Shown piece by piece: positions 48,651 through 60,100 of a stretch of DNA of 64,000 bases. Positions within the stretch are counted from its first letter, which is position 1. Every line of letters starts with the position of its first letter. Position numbers and translations under genes: made by a program. The stretch lies in the NCBI GenBank assembly GCA_963573315.1, contig OY752150.1, positions 868,001 through 932,000 on the forward strand. The letters are read 5' to 3'. Under the pieces are notes generated by a model. That model was given only the letters and a program-made list of their open reading frames with translations. It was not told where the DNA came from and did no database searches. The stretch is from Entomortierella parvispora. Lineage: Eukaryota; Mortierellomycota; Mortierellomycetes; Mortierellales; Mortierellaceae.

Positions 48651-49850
48651 CTATATATACTCAAATTCTGGTTCCCAGCCGTCCACGTAGAACACGTCAT
48701 TCATGTAGTTCTCTTGAGTCATGACCGTGTTGGTCCACTCCTTTGGCTTGGTGTATACAACGTGACAGCCTCCGCACATGTACGCAGACATGTAACTCAG
48801 GCTGCTTGGAGATGTGATAAGGAAATCCGAGTTTGCAAGGAACCTCATTGTTGTCTCAACATTCGCTTCGTTGTGGAACTCTGCCTTAGGTAACAGAGCC
48901 TTGATTTCGTCTATAACCCGGGGCTGGCTGCGGTCAGAGACATAATACACCACATGGACTCGATCCATTAGCGACACGGCACCATCAGCGCTCTGGCTTC
49001 CGTACTTTTTATCAAGACCCTCAACGATCCTAAGGTACCGCATAGGCTCTAGATAGTGGGTGACATCTCCAAATCGAAGGTGGATCGTCACTCGATATTC
49101 TCGATTTTCTGCTGTAACACCAAACAGATCCTGCAAATCTCTGGCAATGTTCAAGTGTCGAGATGCCCCTGGGTTGAAACAGTCCGTCTGACCACAGGTA
49201 GTGTACCTGTCGATGAAGTAGCCATCGTGTGTGTTTTGGTCCTCGACTGACATGTGAGGTATGCCATACAGGTCGTCTACGCGGTAGAACTGATGCTCAG
49301 TGTCGTTGTAGCGTGGGTAGCGACTGGCAAGAAGATCTGCGGCCCAGCGATGATCCGCATTCCGAGGATTGTCCACGAACGACTCATAGTTGAAGAGGTA
49401 CATGAGTTTGTAGTCCTTTGCATACTGGATCCCGAATAAAGCGTCGGCAAGTTTATTGCCCATGCCCGAGTACGAAAACTTGTTGGTAACGTAGAGTTGC
49501 CGCCCTGGATGAGGATCGACTGGCTGTGATGACCGCGTAGTATCTTTTTCATCCGTAGTTAATGGTGTCAAAGAGATTTGTTCCATTCTGGCAGGTTCAG
49601 CTAATTCTTCGACAGAAGAGAGTTCTAATTGGTGTCCAGGTTGACGTGAATCCTGAGCGTGCCAGTCGTGGTACGTCTCTGCATTTGGTGCCAGGGGATT
49701 CATCCTGGATGCGGTTTCCCTAAGCCCGACAATGACGCTGGATGGTGACATATCCACATCGAAAAGTCCTTGTTGGCGAGCCTCGTGGAACAAGGCCATG
49801 GAGGCCGCAAGAGACAAACCAACGACGAGGGTTTTTTTTGACCTAAACAT
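48651..49850 (-). CDS. Type II membrane glycosyltransferase-like protein (HLRFGD motif)
   Basis: Intronless 399-aa protein. A short cytosolic MFRSKK and the hydrophobic anchor TLVVGLSLAASMALF give type II Golgi topology. The luminal domain starts near 150 with LYVTNKFSYSGMGNKLADAL, where the Gly-Asn-(K/Q)-L motif recalls fucosyltransferases. VTIHLRFGDVTHYLEP carries HLRFGD (257-262), like the HxRxGD motif of GT11/GT23/GT65 enzymes. DFLITSPSSLSYMSAYMCGG resembles their SSFS-type nucleotide-sugar loop. An alpha-fucosyltransferase or related GDP-sugar enzyme is likely but unproved. The frame is open upstream into the 3' end of the next gene; ATG 49850 is chosen for the TM anchor. Confidence 0.72.
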   Translation of the reverse strand: MFRSKKTLVVGLSLAASMALFHEARQQGLFDVDMSPSSVIVGLRETASRMNPLAPNAETYHDWHAQDSRQPGHQLELSSVEELAEPARMEQISLTPLTTDEKDTTRSSQPVDPHPGRQLYVTNKFSYSGMGNKLADALFGIQYAKDYKLMYLFNYESFVDNPRNADHRWAADLLASRYPRYNDTEHQFYRVDDLYGIPHMSVEDQNTHDGYFIDRYTTCGQTDCFNPGASRHLNIARDLQDLFGVTAENREYRVTIHLRFGDVTHYLEPMRYLRIVEGLDKKYGSQSADGAVSLMDRVHVVYYVSDRSQPRVIDEIKALLPKAEFHNEANVETTMRFLANSDFLITSPSSLSYMSAYMCGGCHVVYTKPKEWTNTVMTQENYMNDVFYVDGWEPEFEYI

Positions 49851-50121
49851 GTAGCGGGGAGGCGAAAGAGGAAAAATGATGACAGAAAAGTCAAAAACAA
49901 GATCCTGGAAAAACGATTGGGATTTTTGAGCCCCTTTCGAACTGTAGGACAAGGAATTTCTTTTTTTTAGGGACACATCGAATTTATTCTGGCATTGCGA
50001 CTTCAAAGGGGGTACGTGGCAATAATGATACTCGTCATAACACGAAAGATGATGCATGGAGGTGAATGCATGGGCTAATGTTGAAAGAAATGCGTCAAGC
50101 GAGCTTCGTATTTTGGTGAGG

Positions 50122-53100
50122 CTACTGCTCTCGCTCCATTTGGTAGTTCTGGTATTGACGTTGCTTTTGTTGCTTTTGTTCCTTTTGTTGCTTTTGTTCT
50201 TCGAACCGAGCCATCTCTTCTTCAAGTTTATCAATCTTGACCCAGCCTACTGCTCCATCCTGGACTGGTTCTAACATCACCCAGCCGCTCTCCTGTCCAG
50301 TCATGTGTTCGGTAAATGTCCACGGAAAAATCTCATCTAGCGACTCCTCCGTCTTTACCATCCCGTCCTTTTTTGTCCCACTAGTCCCCAGCTGGGATCG
50401 CCTCTTCTTGGAAAGAGCTGACGGACTTGTACTACTCATAGTGTTGTTGACCGCTAAATCGGAGTTAATCGTGACCGAGTGTCGATGGTTCTTTCTAGGG
50501 ACCTTGAAGAAAAGTCCTCTCTTCTTTGTTGATTTCCCAAGCGGTTGATCCTTACGCGATCCTGAACTGGGACCTTGTGCCGACACATTCGCCTCCTGAG
50601 ACGAGTACAAAGACCCAGCACCACCAGCAGGCGTAGAAAGCTTGCCAGGTCTCCCGGTCTCCGGTCTGAAATCCTGTGAGCTGGCCTCGCCGGTCAATGA
50701 TCTCGGTGATGACCTTTCGGATATATTCTCCTGAGGTCTGTCTACGTCTTCCTGAACGGGCCGAAGGGGTGGTGACGACGACGATGCCATTTGAAGTACT
50801 CGAGAAGGGTTTCTCCTGGGCGGGGAGACTGGCGACGACTTCATCGACGTCATGCTCGCATTGGATGGTGCAGCATTCCCATTCAGCTTCAGCCGCGACT
50901 GCAGTAACGGCTGCGTTGACCCGATAGGAAAGGATCCAGTCCCGATAATAGTCGCTTGACCGATGCCACCTGTAGAGCCAGCTTTCAGGGCAGCCAGGGC
51001 CTTTGGATCCTTTGCCAGGGCCATAAAGCTCTCCCGAGCGGCTTTCATAGCCGCAGCTCGCTGTGCTTGACTCGGACCCGGATCGTGGTGTTCCAACTTC
51101 TTGTTGCTCGAAGGATCTATTGGCCCCGTCGTATGATCCCAGGAGGAAGAGGCGACGGCAGCATCGCTGTTGATGTCCATCATCCTCTCTGCCGCCTCTT
51201 TGTTCGTCCCAGGATCTCCAATCGCCGGGACCTTGAACATTCGTTTCTGATGAAGGCCAGTCAGGTACTGCTCTGGTTCATCAAAAAACTCTGATTTAAA
51301 CCCACAACTCGAGAATTCATCCCACTGCAGCTGGTAATAGAGCTTACCATCCTTCAAGAGCGTGGCAGTTGAGAAACGGTACTCTCTTTCGCCAGTCTTA
51401 TTGGGACTTGAGCTGGCTGCTTTTGGGGCGCTATCTTCTGTTGTGGGAGAACGATCAGACTGGGACTTCTCAGCGGCAAGACGATGCTGCGGACTGCCGA
51501 AGCCATGACGATTACCATCAGACTTTGGACTTGCACTGATATTCGATGCCGCTGATCTTGAGGAAGCAAATACAATCTTGCTTCGACGACGCTGTTCCCT
51601 ATTGGTGACATGACTAGAACCAAACAAAGTACCAGAGCCGCGGCGTGCACTTGAAAGGCCCTTAGGAAGTCGATCCAGGCCTTGTTGGTACTGCTGCTGC
51701 TCAGAAGCCGTGATTGGCAAGCTATCTTGCGCTGCCTTCCTCCAGCTCTCTAGGGTTCCTGGTCCAGAGCTAGAAGACCCATCCAGATGAAGAAGTGTGG
51801 CAGGTGCCGAGACCGGAGGCAAATTGGCCTCTGAAGTTTGGAGTGCCCTGACTGATGCAATAGCGGGGGCGCCTTTCGTGACCTCTCCAAGAAAGCTAAG
51901 TTCTAAACGAGGAGGTTGGATCGAGACAGAAGGAGCACCGGCGGCATTTACCGCCTGATTGTTAATCTTGAATGGCTTCAACTGCTCATCGCTCTGCTTT
52001 GACCGGAGCTTGTAGGAGAGTGCTCGAATAAACCCCGCTGCCTTGGATTTGCTCTCAGGAGGAGCTGTTTGACTTGAACTTGTCGAAATGCCGGAAAAAG
52101 AGACGCTCTGCTGAAGTGGAGGATGGATCGGTGGTAACATCGTCTGATTTTTGCTATTCGATCTGCTCAGAGCATGCTGTCGGGGAGAAGACACCGTGGA
52201 TGAGGAAGGCGATAGTTTGCTGCTGTGTCCACTTCGGCTACTGCTAGCGGTCGGGGATCGCTTGTGAGTATAGCCCGCTAGAGGTGAGATGGGCTGTTCA
52301 GGGAAAGACTCTTGAAACTTTGACCGTTGATCCGTTTTTGGCGAAATTGGCGTGATGGGCGTGAAAACTACGTTGACCTCCCCCTCCTTTGATCGGGATT
52401 GAGTCCCAATTGTCAGGCGCTCGTCCCGTAGGGCTGAGGGAGGATGTGCTTTTGGCGACGCAATAGATGATCCCGAGGAGGCTGGATTCGACACTGGGGT
52501 GAGCTCTGCCAAGGCGTCTGCGGCTGTCGCTGGAGAGGACCTTGGAGGCAAACCCCCAACGTTGATTTCTAGCTTTTTTGAATCGTTGCCTGAAGATCTG
52601 GAAATGGAACGGCCCAATCCTTGAGAGGCGTTTCTAGTTGGGATCAGGGGTCGCTCCAAGTCCTGGGGTGAGGACTCGAGAGAGAACGAGTTGCATTGGT
52701 CTTGCTTAACTTGCAGGAGTTGTGATCGAATATCTTCCGCTACTTGAGATCGTTCTGCTTGAATTGCCATCTCGCGGGTAAGGATATCGTGACGCAGTTC
52801 ATTAGGTTTCCTATGTACCCGTCCATGCATTGTGTGTGGATCCAAGGAGACAGATCGTCGGAGCAACGAATTCCGCTTGGCGCGCTGAGGGGTCATAGAT
52901 GACGACGTTTGTCCCTGGGCAATATCATGTCCAATTCTGGCTTTGTTGCCTGGTGCGGTTGTTGCAGACCGCTGGACAGTGGTCATTGGCGGGGATAGGA
53001 TGTCAATATCACTCTCGCTTCTATATCGGCTCGAGAGCTCCTGTTGGGATTGAGCACGTTGGAGAGAGCTGTGTTGCTGGTCCTGCAGCTCACGAATTCT

Positions 53101-54964
53101 GGATGGATGGTGTTGCTCATGATTGCCATTGAAGCGTACAGTTCGAGGTGAAGGGTTCAACAGAGATCCGTCTCGACCTGACGCACTTCCATTGCTGCTC
53201 GAACTATTGGACCGGTTGACGCCCAGGGTTTGCTGATTAAAACCATCCTCTGAATGTAGGTCATCCATTTTTGAAAAGTCCCATCCAAGGCCGTCGGCAA
53301 AATCTGGTATGATGTTCTCATGTGAAGGCTCTGGCTCTGATTCATATCCGTCGGTCGAAGCATCTACAGGCAACATGTACAGGCTATCCATATCTGCTAC
53401 AGACGATCTCCGGCGGTCACGCTCTGCAGGCATCAAGGACTGAGAGTGATGTTGTTGGCGAAGTCGATTTAAATTGGTTTGATCCTGCATGAGCTCCTCA
53501 TACTCGAGCATCTCTCCTTCATAGTGTGGGGCCGGCGAAATGGGTCTTGAATGAGAAGAGTTGGACTTGGCAAGAGAATGTGAGCGCGATAGAGATGAGC
53601 CATTCAATGAGCTGGAGTGTTGTGAGAGCGGAGATGCAGATCGCGGTGACGTTCCCTGATCGAAATATCCGGTTGCCCCGCGTGCATGAGTGCCCGTAGG
53701 AGTCATTGTGGAGGGCCACCCTTGTGGTGGGTTGGAACTGGCGGTGGAAGGCCCGGGTATACTTGGCATGGCACCATTGTCGTTGCTTCGCTGACGTGCG
53801 CTTCTGACCTGACGAGTGACATTGTCGACATAGCGGTTTTCATCCACTTCATCCTCCTGCTCGATCTTGGCGAGGTCATGCGTGGTTTTGATGCGAAGGA
53901 AGGCTCGAAGGAGATCTTCGCAAGCGGCGCCACACATATTCCGTTGTTGGAATGAAACGTCAAAAGTTGTAAAACCCTGGTCTGCGGCTCCCATGACACT
54001 GAGAGAGATTGCCTTTGCGACGGCAACAAGGGTCATGTTGTTGAGATGGGCGAGTAAAGTCACATCGGCGCAAAGTGAGAACAAGTCAAGGAGGATGGCA
54101 CGGTTTGTCGGTGGGAGATCACGCACAAATGCACTGAAGCTTCGATCTACGATGTTCCCAACAAGACAAGGAGTTGCAAGGTGTTAGACATCAGCGAGGA
54201 CAGCACGGTCGCGACTCACAATCCCTAGCGTCTCAACTCCATCTTCTCCACGCCCGTTTTTACTTGGAGCGCGACCTCCTTCAATCTGTTCTTCCCAGTC
54301 TTACCTTGATCCAGATACAGTGCCTGATAGTCTGCATAAGTGACAAGTGTCTCTTCTGAATACCGGATCGCACATTTCATTGCATGCGCCACCAAATGGA
54401 TGTCAACTTGGCGCAACGCAGACAGCTCCGAGTTCGCCTCGTCGTCTAGAATTAGTTGTATCGTGTTCATGATCACTTTTGGACTCATGGCCATCTGAGC
54501 TTGTCGAAGGATGTACTTGGTAGTCAGTCCTAGGAGGAGAAGAGAAAGCAAGACGGCGTCGAGGTTGAGTCCTATGTTACAGTCGTGTCTTTTGTTATCA
54601 GATTTGAGTATAGAGAAAACCGTAACATACCTCGCTCACGAATCTCTTTAACACATCGCCTGACGATCACCAGTGTCATTTCCATGGACAACTCTGGTAG
54701 AACGTCATGACTGTTCTTCTTTTGAGCACTCTTGGCACGATTGAGGTTGCCATTGCTCGAAGAACGCAAGAGAGTCTCTTGTCGACTGAGAATGGATGTC
54801 CCTGAGGAAAGGGGGTCGAGATTCCGGGATTGAGAGATGCCGCTCGAGTTTGTAAAAACGCTGTTCCCACTGGATGCGAGCAAGTTGTTGCTGGAGCCAC
54901 CGCCGCCACTACTTTTGAATTGATCGCGTAGGCTCCTGGCGCTCGAGACTAGTCGCAAGGCCAT
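50122..54964 (-). CDS. MSB1/Mug8-like RhoGAP-fold protein
   Basis: 1,541-aa protein from exons 54964-54631, 54571-54305 and 54146-50122 on minus; phases match. The N-terminal domain (about 90-260) has IVRRCVKEIRERG-LNLDAVLL, HLVAHAMKCAIRYSEETLVT and RSFSAFVRDLPPTNRAILLD, then FSLCADVTLLAHLNNMTLVA. That is the order seen in the DUF1708/MSB1 domain, which adopts a RhoGAP-like fold and supports Cdc42/Rho1 polarity and wall signalling in yeast. The remaining ~1,270 residues are mostly disordered, Ser/Pro/Gln-rich, with many basophilic phosphosites (RRSSV, RRSVSLD). A folded island near 1,000 (EYRFSTATLLKDGKLYYQLQ) and the C-terminal EIFPWTFTEHMTGQESGWVM may bind partners. The last ~25 residues are Lys/Gln-rich and coiled. 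Confidence 0.83.
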
Positions 54965-55190
54965 TACTTAGGATAAATGGAAATGATGGGCACAGAGGAT
55001 TATTGATGTAATGAAAGATGAGAAGAGCGACTGAATGCCTTAAACGGGGGCGGAGGAAGAGTTGGACAGGATGGGGCAGAATGCAAGGAGGAGGCGGTAG
55101 TGTCTGGGTTTAGAAGAGGAAACAAGAGTGTGGTTGGACAAACGAAGAAGACGGGTGCCCCAGGTCCGCCAAAAGGCCAAGATCGAGGAA

Positions 55191-55232
55191 GGAACAGGAA
55201 CAGGAACAGGAACAGGAACAGGAACAGGAAGA
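55191..55232. repeat. Hexanucleotide repeat (GGAACA)n
   Basis: About seven uninterrupted copies of GGAACA in the upstream region of the MSB1-like gene. Confidence 0.9.
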
Positions 55233-55700
55233 GTATGAGATTTGGGTTAATAAGGAGGCGAGAGCAAGTTTTTTTTGGACAGGGAGCATGGTTTGGTTCC
55301 GATGAAAGAGCAAGTGGTGCGGCAGATCGTTTTTCATCCCCATTTTTGTAGATCCGTCATCCCAGCCGATTCACTGAAGAGAATGGCCGGAGAAAGTGGC
55401 AGGGCAAGAAGGCACACCGGATGTGAACAGTCGCAAGGTGATCCGGGTGCGGCCATTATTGCCATGCATGAGTTATATTACCGTAGAACGCCCGATATAG
55501 TGTGCGCAGAGAGGCCATATCGGAGTGGACAGGTACATGTTATATGAACATTCAGTCCGGTGAAAAGAAATTAAAAATCAATCAGAGATGGAGAGCCGCA
55601 CCACAGTACACCAGTTTTGTGATGAGTTTGATGCAGCAGATTCAGTGGTCAGCAAAAAAGAGCAAGGAAGCAGGTGGGCCAGCATGTTTGCGAGGTATTG

Positions 55701-55868
55701 AGTATGCCAGTATGTCAGTATGTCAGTATGTCAGTATGTCAGTATGTCAGTATGTCAATATGTCAGTATGTCAGTATGTCAGTATGTCAGTATGTCAATA
55801 TGTCAGTATGTCAGTATGTCAGTATGTCAGTATGTCAGTATGTCAGTATGTCAGTATGTCAGTACATC
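55701..55868. repeat. 8-bp tandem repeat (AGTATGTC)n
   Basis: About 20 contiguous 8-bp units of AGTATGTC, ending with a degenerate AGTACATC. The first unit is AGTATGCC. Two units read AATATGTC, exactly 40 bp (five units) apart, suggesting block duplication. All plus-strand frames are open because the unit has no stop, so the Met/Ser/Val/Cys/Gln/Tyr ORFs here are artefacts. Confidence 0.93.
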
Positions 55869-57534
55869 AGTTGAGGGAGGAGCAAAGCGGTCAGAGAGCG
55901 GTCGGAACAATGATTTTTACCCAGATTCAAAGAAAACATGACAGGTGGTGTGATGGGTGCACAAAGGACATCAGGCAATCGAGACAGTGGTTACACGAGC
56001 GAAGGAGAGAGGAAACAATAATCCAGGATTAGTGCCAGGGGTATTGGAGATATCTGGGGCCTTGAGCGGCATTTCATTCATGTAGACGTCAACTTCAACA
56101 AGAGTGCCGGGTTTACTGTGGATGTTATACGGGTCGCATGCTCGCCAAAGATGCTATCAATGGGAAGTGGTTGATGGGGCGAGTGCAATGGTTTGGGGAG
56201 TGGATGTGTGAACTGCGCTTTGCAGCTGGCAGAGTTGTTTAGAGAGTGTCGGCGTGGAAGGACAGGGATGGTGGGCCAAGGGACAAACTATATCAGTGAC
56301 AGAATGAAGAGAAAGAAAGAACGATCCCTGAAGGATCGACCAAAGAAAGGACCAGAGCGAGTATTGATTGGAAACAAGGAAACAGTGGCAACAAAGGACA
56401 AGGTAACAAGGTCGACCACATTAGCCATTTAGACCAAAAAGGACAGAAGCAATCTCGCCAGCCGGGACTGCGTGCGTGCGCGCGGGCGCGGTTATTGATG
56501 GCAAACAAGGAGTTCAACCTCCTTTCCACCGTCTCTCCTCTTCCTCCTTTCTCAGCATTGAGCAGGAGCATTGCCTGGTTGCCAAAGAGCGGCAAGGATG
56601 GCAAGCGCTTACACTCTACCTCTCCTTGCATTTCTCCTTTTTCCCCCTTTACTATTCTTTTGCGGTCAATGAACAAACCCGAAGTCAAAGGTGCCGAAGG
56701 AGCTCTTGACTTGATGATTTAGAAAGAATTAAACAAAACCTTCGAATTACAAACGCACACGATGTCTCCCGACCAGTTTTATAGGATAACAGCCGTTAAA
56801 CACGAATGGGTTCATCTCAGGCAAGAGAATGAAAGGGGGGACCAGCTTTTTACCGCAACAGGATTTGGGACCATTGGGTCCGACAGGCAGTGCTAGAGAA
56901 TCGCGTTGCATCCCTCCTCTTCTCAGGCTGCAGCGCCGTGAGAGCAAGGGTAAGTGAATAGGTGCATTGCACAGGGAGAAAAGAGGACGCGATGCTTTGC
57001 CAACACCGTTGCTCTTTCTTCCTTCGCGGAAATATATTCTATGAAATGGTTCCGCACGACAAGAGACTCATCTATGAGCCTGGGACCTGAAACTTAATTC
57101 TGAACAGTTTGGAAAACTGCGCTGGCTGGCGATTCCGATCGACAGAGGGCTTTTTGCATAAAGCATGGACATGTACCTTAACTTCTTGGTGGCCATGTGA
57201 GTCAATTCAAGTCTTCTGCAGAAGCACGTTGGGGGCACAGCGACAAACAACAGCAGCTCAGGTGAGGCATGTCGACACAACGTCAACTGGCAGCTTTCGT
57301 TGGGTTTTTGCCACCATCCAGAGAGCAGCTCTCATCTTGCGTTTGTTTGCATTCGCCCAATCACGAGCAGTATGAGAGGGAACCGAGTTCGAAGAACCCA
57401 GCAGGGATCTGGCACTTAAAAGTAAAGCAGAAGGAACCACAGAAGTGAACCTCTTCTTCTCTCTCCCCCGCCTCCTCCTCTTCTTTCACCCGTCGACCTC
57501 TTTTCTTTCTTAAGCTCACCTCACGCACCACATC

Positions 57535-58317
57535 ATGGCATTCACCGGTCAGAGCGGACTTCTCAAGATTGGATTCATCCTTTCGGCTATTCTTTTCGTC
57601 CTCGGCTTAGTCTGCGTTGGAACGTTGGTCAGTAACATCAGACAATCGTAGGCGCACTTCTATGTCTCCATTTTTTCACCTATCTTCCCGAGAGAAGACT
57701 CTAAAGTATCATTACACGTAATCCCACAGTGTTGGCGGCGGCTATGTCGTTTGCTATCTCTTTATTACCGACAGTGCTTCAGTCTTTAAAACTGGCCCCT
57801 GCAACTTCGCAATTGCCGATAGGTATGACTAATGGTAGTTCTTCGAATTCCTTGAACAATGAAAGAGTAGAAACTGACATTTCTCCACCCGTAGCGCCTT
57901 GATTGCTACCGTAGGAGCAATCTTCTTCGGGCTAGACTGGGTCACCTGGAAAAAGAGTGAGAACTACAAGGGAAAGCGCGCGTCCCTTGCAGCCCTGATT
58001 GTTTCCCCTGTGATGTGTGTTTTATCGTTCTGTGCTGCGATTGTTGTTTATCTGGGCACCAAGAAGACGATAAATGGATGCACTACTGCTGGTGTTGTTT
58101 GTGGTAAGTTCTTGCCTTGTTCTGGAGCAACCTGAAAGAAACACCTGTTTTCCTTTTTTTTTCTTACCAAATGGCGTTCCTACCAATAGACGCCAAACCT
58201 GCCGTCTACACTGGGGCAAGCTGCGCGGCGGTTTCCGGCCTCATCTTTGCCATCTATGGCATCTCAGAGTATGCTCAATACCGACGCCGCCATGTAAATG
58301 GAGACAAGGTATTCTGA
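57535..58317 (+). CDS. Four-span membrane protein of unknown function
   Basis: 180-aa protein from four exons: 57535-57647, 57730-57822, 57895-58103, 58190-58317; all phases match. Predicted membrane segments: IGFILSAILFVLGLVCVGTL (12-31), ALIATVGAIFFGLDW (about 70-84), LAALIVSPVMCVLSFCAAIV (about 99-118) and ASCAAVSGLIFAIYGISEYA (about 149-168). Two external Cys-containing loops (CNFAIAD, GCTTAGVVC) and a basic tail YRRRHVNGDKVF. The layout recalls claudin/MARVEL/SUR7-type tetraspan proteins, but no signature proves membership. The ATG follows CACATC in a typical short C/T-rich leader. Confidence 0.85.
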
Positions 58318-58476
58318 AAAGCAGAAGCGAGTGAAATCTTGAATTCGATGTAATGCACTCACTAACTGCTTTTGCGCGCTTTGAAGTGGTAGCTTTCATT
58401 CCTAGAGAGGAATCTCATTTGTGCCGTAATAAAAAACGCCTTGCCGTCTTTATTGGAATCAACTCAAGGATATAAG

Positions 58477-59707
58477 TTAGATCTTCAGCAGAAGCTTTCC
58501 GGTAGTTTTGCGGCCTTCGAGATCGTCGTGCGCGTGCTTTACATCTTGGATGGGGTAGATCTTGTGGATAGCAAGGTCGAGTTTTTTATCTGCCACCAAT
58601 TGGATCACCTCGGAGCTGAGGGCGTCAAACTCCTCACGGGTGGTGAGGTACTGGAACAACGTTGTTCTCATCAAGCGGATGTTCTTCTCGGCGAGACGCA
58701 TGATGTTCACAGGAGGAACTGCTCCACTAGCGTTTCCAAAAGAAATCACAGTTCCAAGTCGACGAACAACCTTTAAGCTGACATCAAAAGTTGCAGCACC
58801 AACACCGTCGAGAACAACATGAACTCCCTTATTTCCAGTCAGTTCGTTGACCTTCTCGATCAATACATCGTATCCATTCGAATAGTCCACAACATAGTCT
58901 GCGCCATTCTCCCTTGCGAGTTTCGCCTTTGCCTCAGAGGATGTCGTGCCGATGACATTCGCGCCCAAATGCTTACACATCTGGCAAAGAAGTAATCCCA
59001 CACCGCCAGCGGCAGCGTGAACCAACACCCAGTCGCCCTTCTCGACTCTATAAGCTTGACGGACCAGAGACCAGGCTGTCATTCCTTGGAGGAGGAGAGC
59101 AGCACCCTGCAGATAGTTCAATTTTTCAAAATGCATTAGTAATCGGCCAGACAGAACAGCAAATTATTCCCACGAACAAGAAAAAAAAAAAGGTCCTTAC
59201 TTCTTCGAGCGAGACTGTATCAGGCAGCTTGGCAACAGCCAATGTTGAGATGGCATCATACTCGGCATAGCTACCAGGAGCCATGAAGGCGACGCGGTCA
59301 CCGACCTTGAATCCACCCTGTGCTTCAGAGCCGACTTCGACAATCTCTCCTGAGCCTTCGCGGCCAACAATGAATGGCATTGATTGTGGGTAGAGGCCAG
59401 ATCGCTGGTAGGTGTCAATGAAGTTGACACCAGCATAGGCTACTTTGACCAAGACCTGATCGGCTTTGGGGCTGGGTTTGGGGACGGGGACCCAGGCGAG
59501 GACGGAGCTATCTCCATGTTGAGGGATCTGAACGGCATGCATGGTGGTTGACATTGCGCGAAGGAATGTTATGCGAGTGGCAGGAATGGACAAAGAAGAA
59601 GGGAAAGGGACCTTGAGAGCGGGGCGTCCGAAACCGGAGGAGAGAGTTGCAGGAGAAAGTTGATGAAGAAGAGGGAAGAAGTTACCAGGACGAAAGCCCT
59701 TGAACAT
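58477..59707 (-). CDS. Quinone oxidoreductase (zeta-crystallin/ZTA1-like), mitochondrial
   Basis: NADPH-dependent quinone reductase of the medium-chain dehydrogenase family, without zinc. Exons on minus: 59707-59201 and 59106-58477 (378 aa), phase 0. An N-terminal ~55-residue extension beginning MFKGFRPGNFFPLLHQLSPA, rich in Arg/Ser/Phe and poor in acids, looks like a mitochondrial presequence; the enzyme proper begins near MSTTMHAVQIPQHGDSSVL. QVLVKVAYAGVNFIDTYQRS and GREGSGEIVEVG are family blocks, and HAAAGGVG (199-206) binds NADPH. YLTTREEFDALSSEV is typical of ZTA1-like enzymes. Initiation at the inner ATG (59554) would give a cytosolic form, so dual localisation is possible. The frame is open further upstream, but those residues have no support. 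Confidence 0.92.
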
Positions 59708-60100
59708 GTTTTTGGCGAGAAAAGTTGCACTGGGGGGAAGGGAAATGCAAAAAAAATGATGCACTAGGCGCGAAAGCATGAGGCAGCTCTCTTGAATGGA
59801 CCGACAAGCGGTAGACCTTGCCATCAGCACAGAGCAGTGAGTCCATGTGAACAGCCTCTGAATAAACGACATCTGTGCCATGGCCACATAACTCCATGCA
59901 TGCATGCATGCATCCGTCCTTCATCCAGAGGCGACAAGCACTCGTGGGTCGGTGCAACTGCCACGTGACTGATGCAGACTGACAGACAGACAGCGGTGTC
60001 TCCTCTTCCACTGCGGGAGGGGCGACGTTCGCTCTCTCCGCATCCCCACACGAGTTCAGGACTCGGCCGACCTCTACGCCCCGAGACCACGACCTTCATC
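59708..60100. promoter_or_regulatory. Divergent promoter, quinone reductase and DHHC genes
   Basis: 393 bp between two divergent starts. Includes a CATG-rich palindromic ATGCATGCATGCATG run (about 59897-59911) and CAGACAGACAGAC (about 59980-59993). Regulatory use is not demonstrable. Confidence 0.5.

Larger units (their letters stand above)
54965..57534. other. Gene-poor region with microsatellites
   Basis: The largest gap. Contains an AACAGG hexamer run (about 55191-55232), an 8-bp satellite (55701-55868) and the divergent promoters of the MSB1-like and four-span genes at its ends. Small frames at 56193-56432 and 56747-56947 show no family. I see no gene. Confidence 0.55.

Noticed and set aside
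49851-50234. N-terminal extension of the glycosyltransferase frame
   Set aside because: The extra 128 codons run into the 3' end of the MSB1-like gene and are low-complexity; ATG 49850 gives a clean membrane anchor.
55502-56032. 176-codon frame through the 8-bp satellite
   Set aside because: The repeat unit lacks stops in all plus frames, so the frame is open by composition only.
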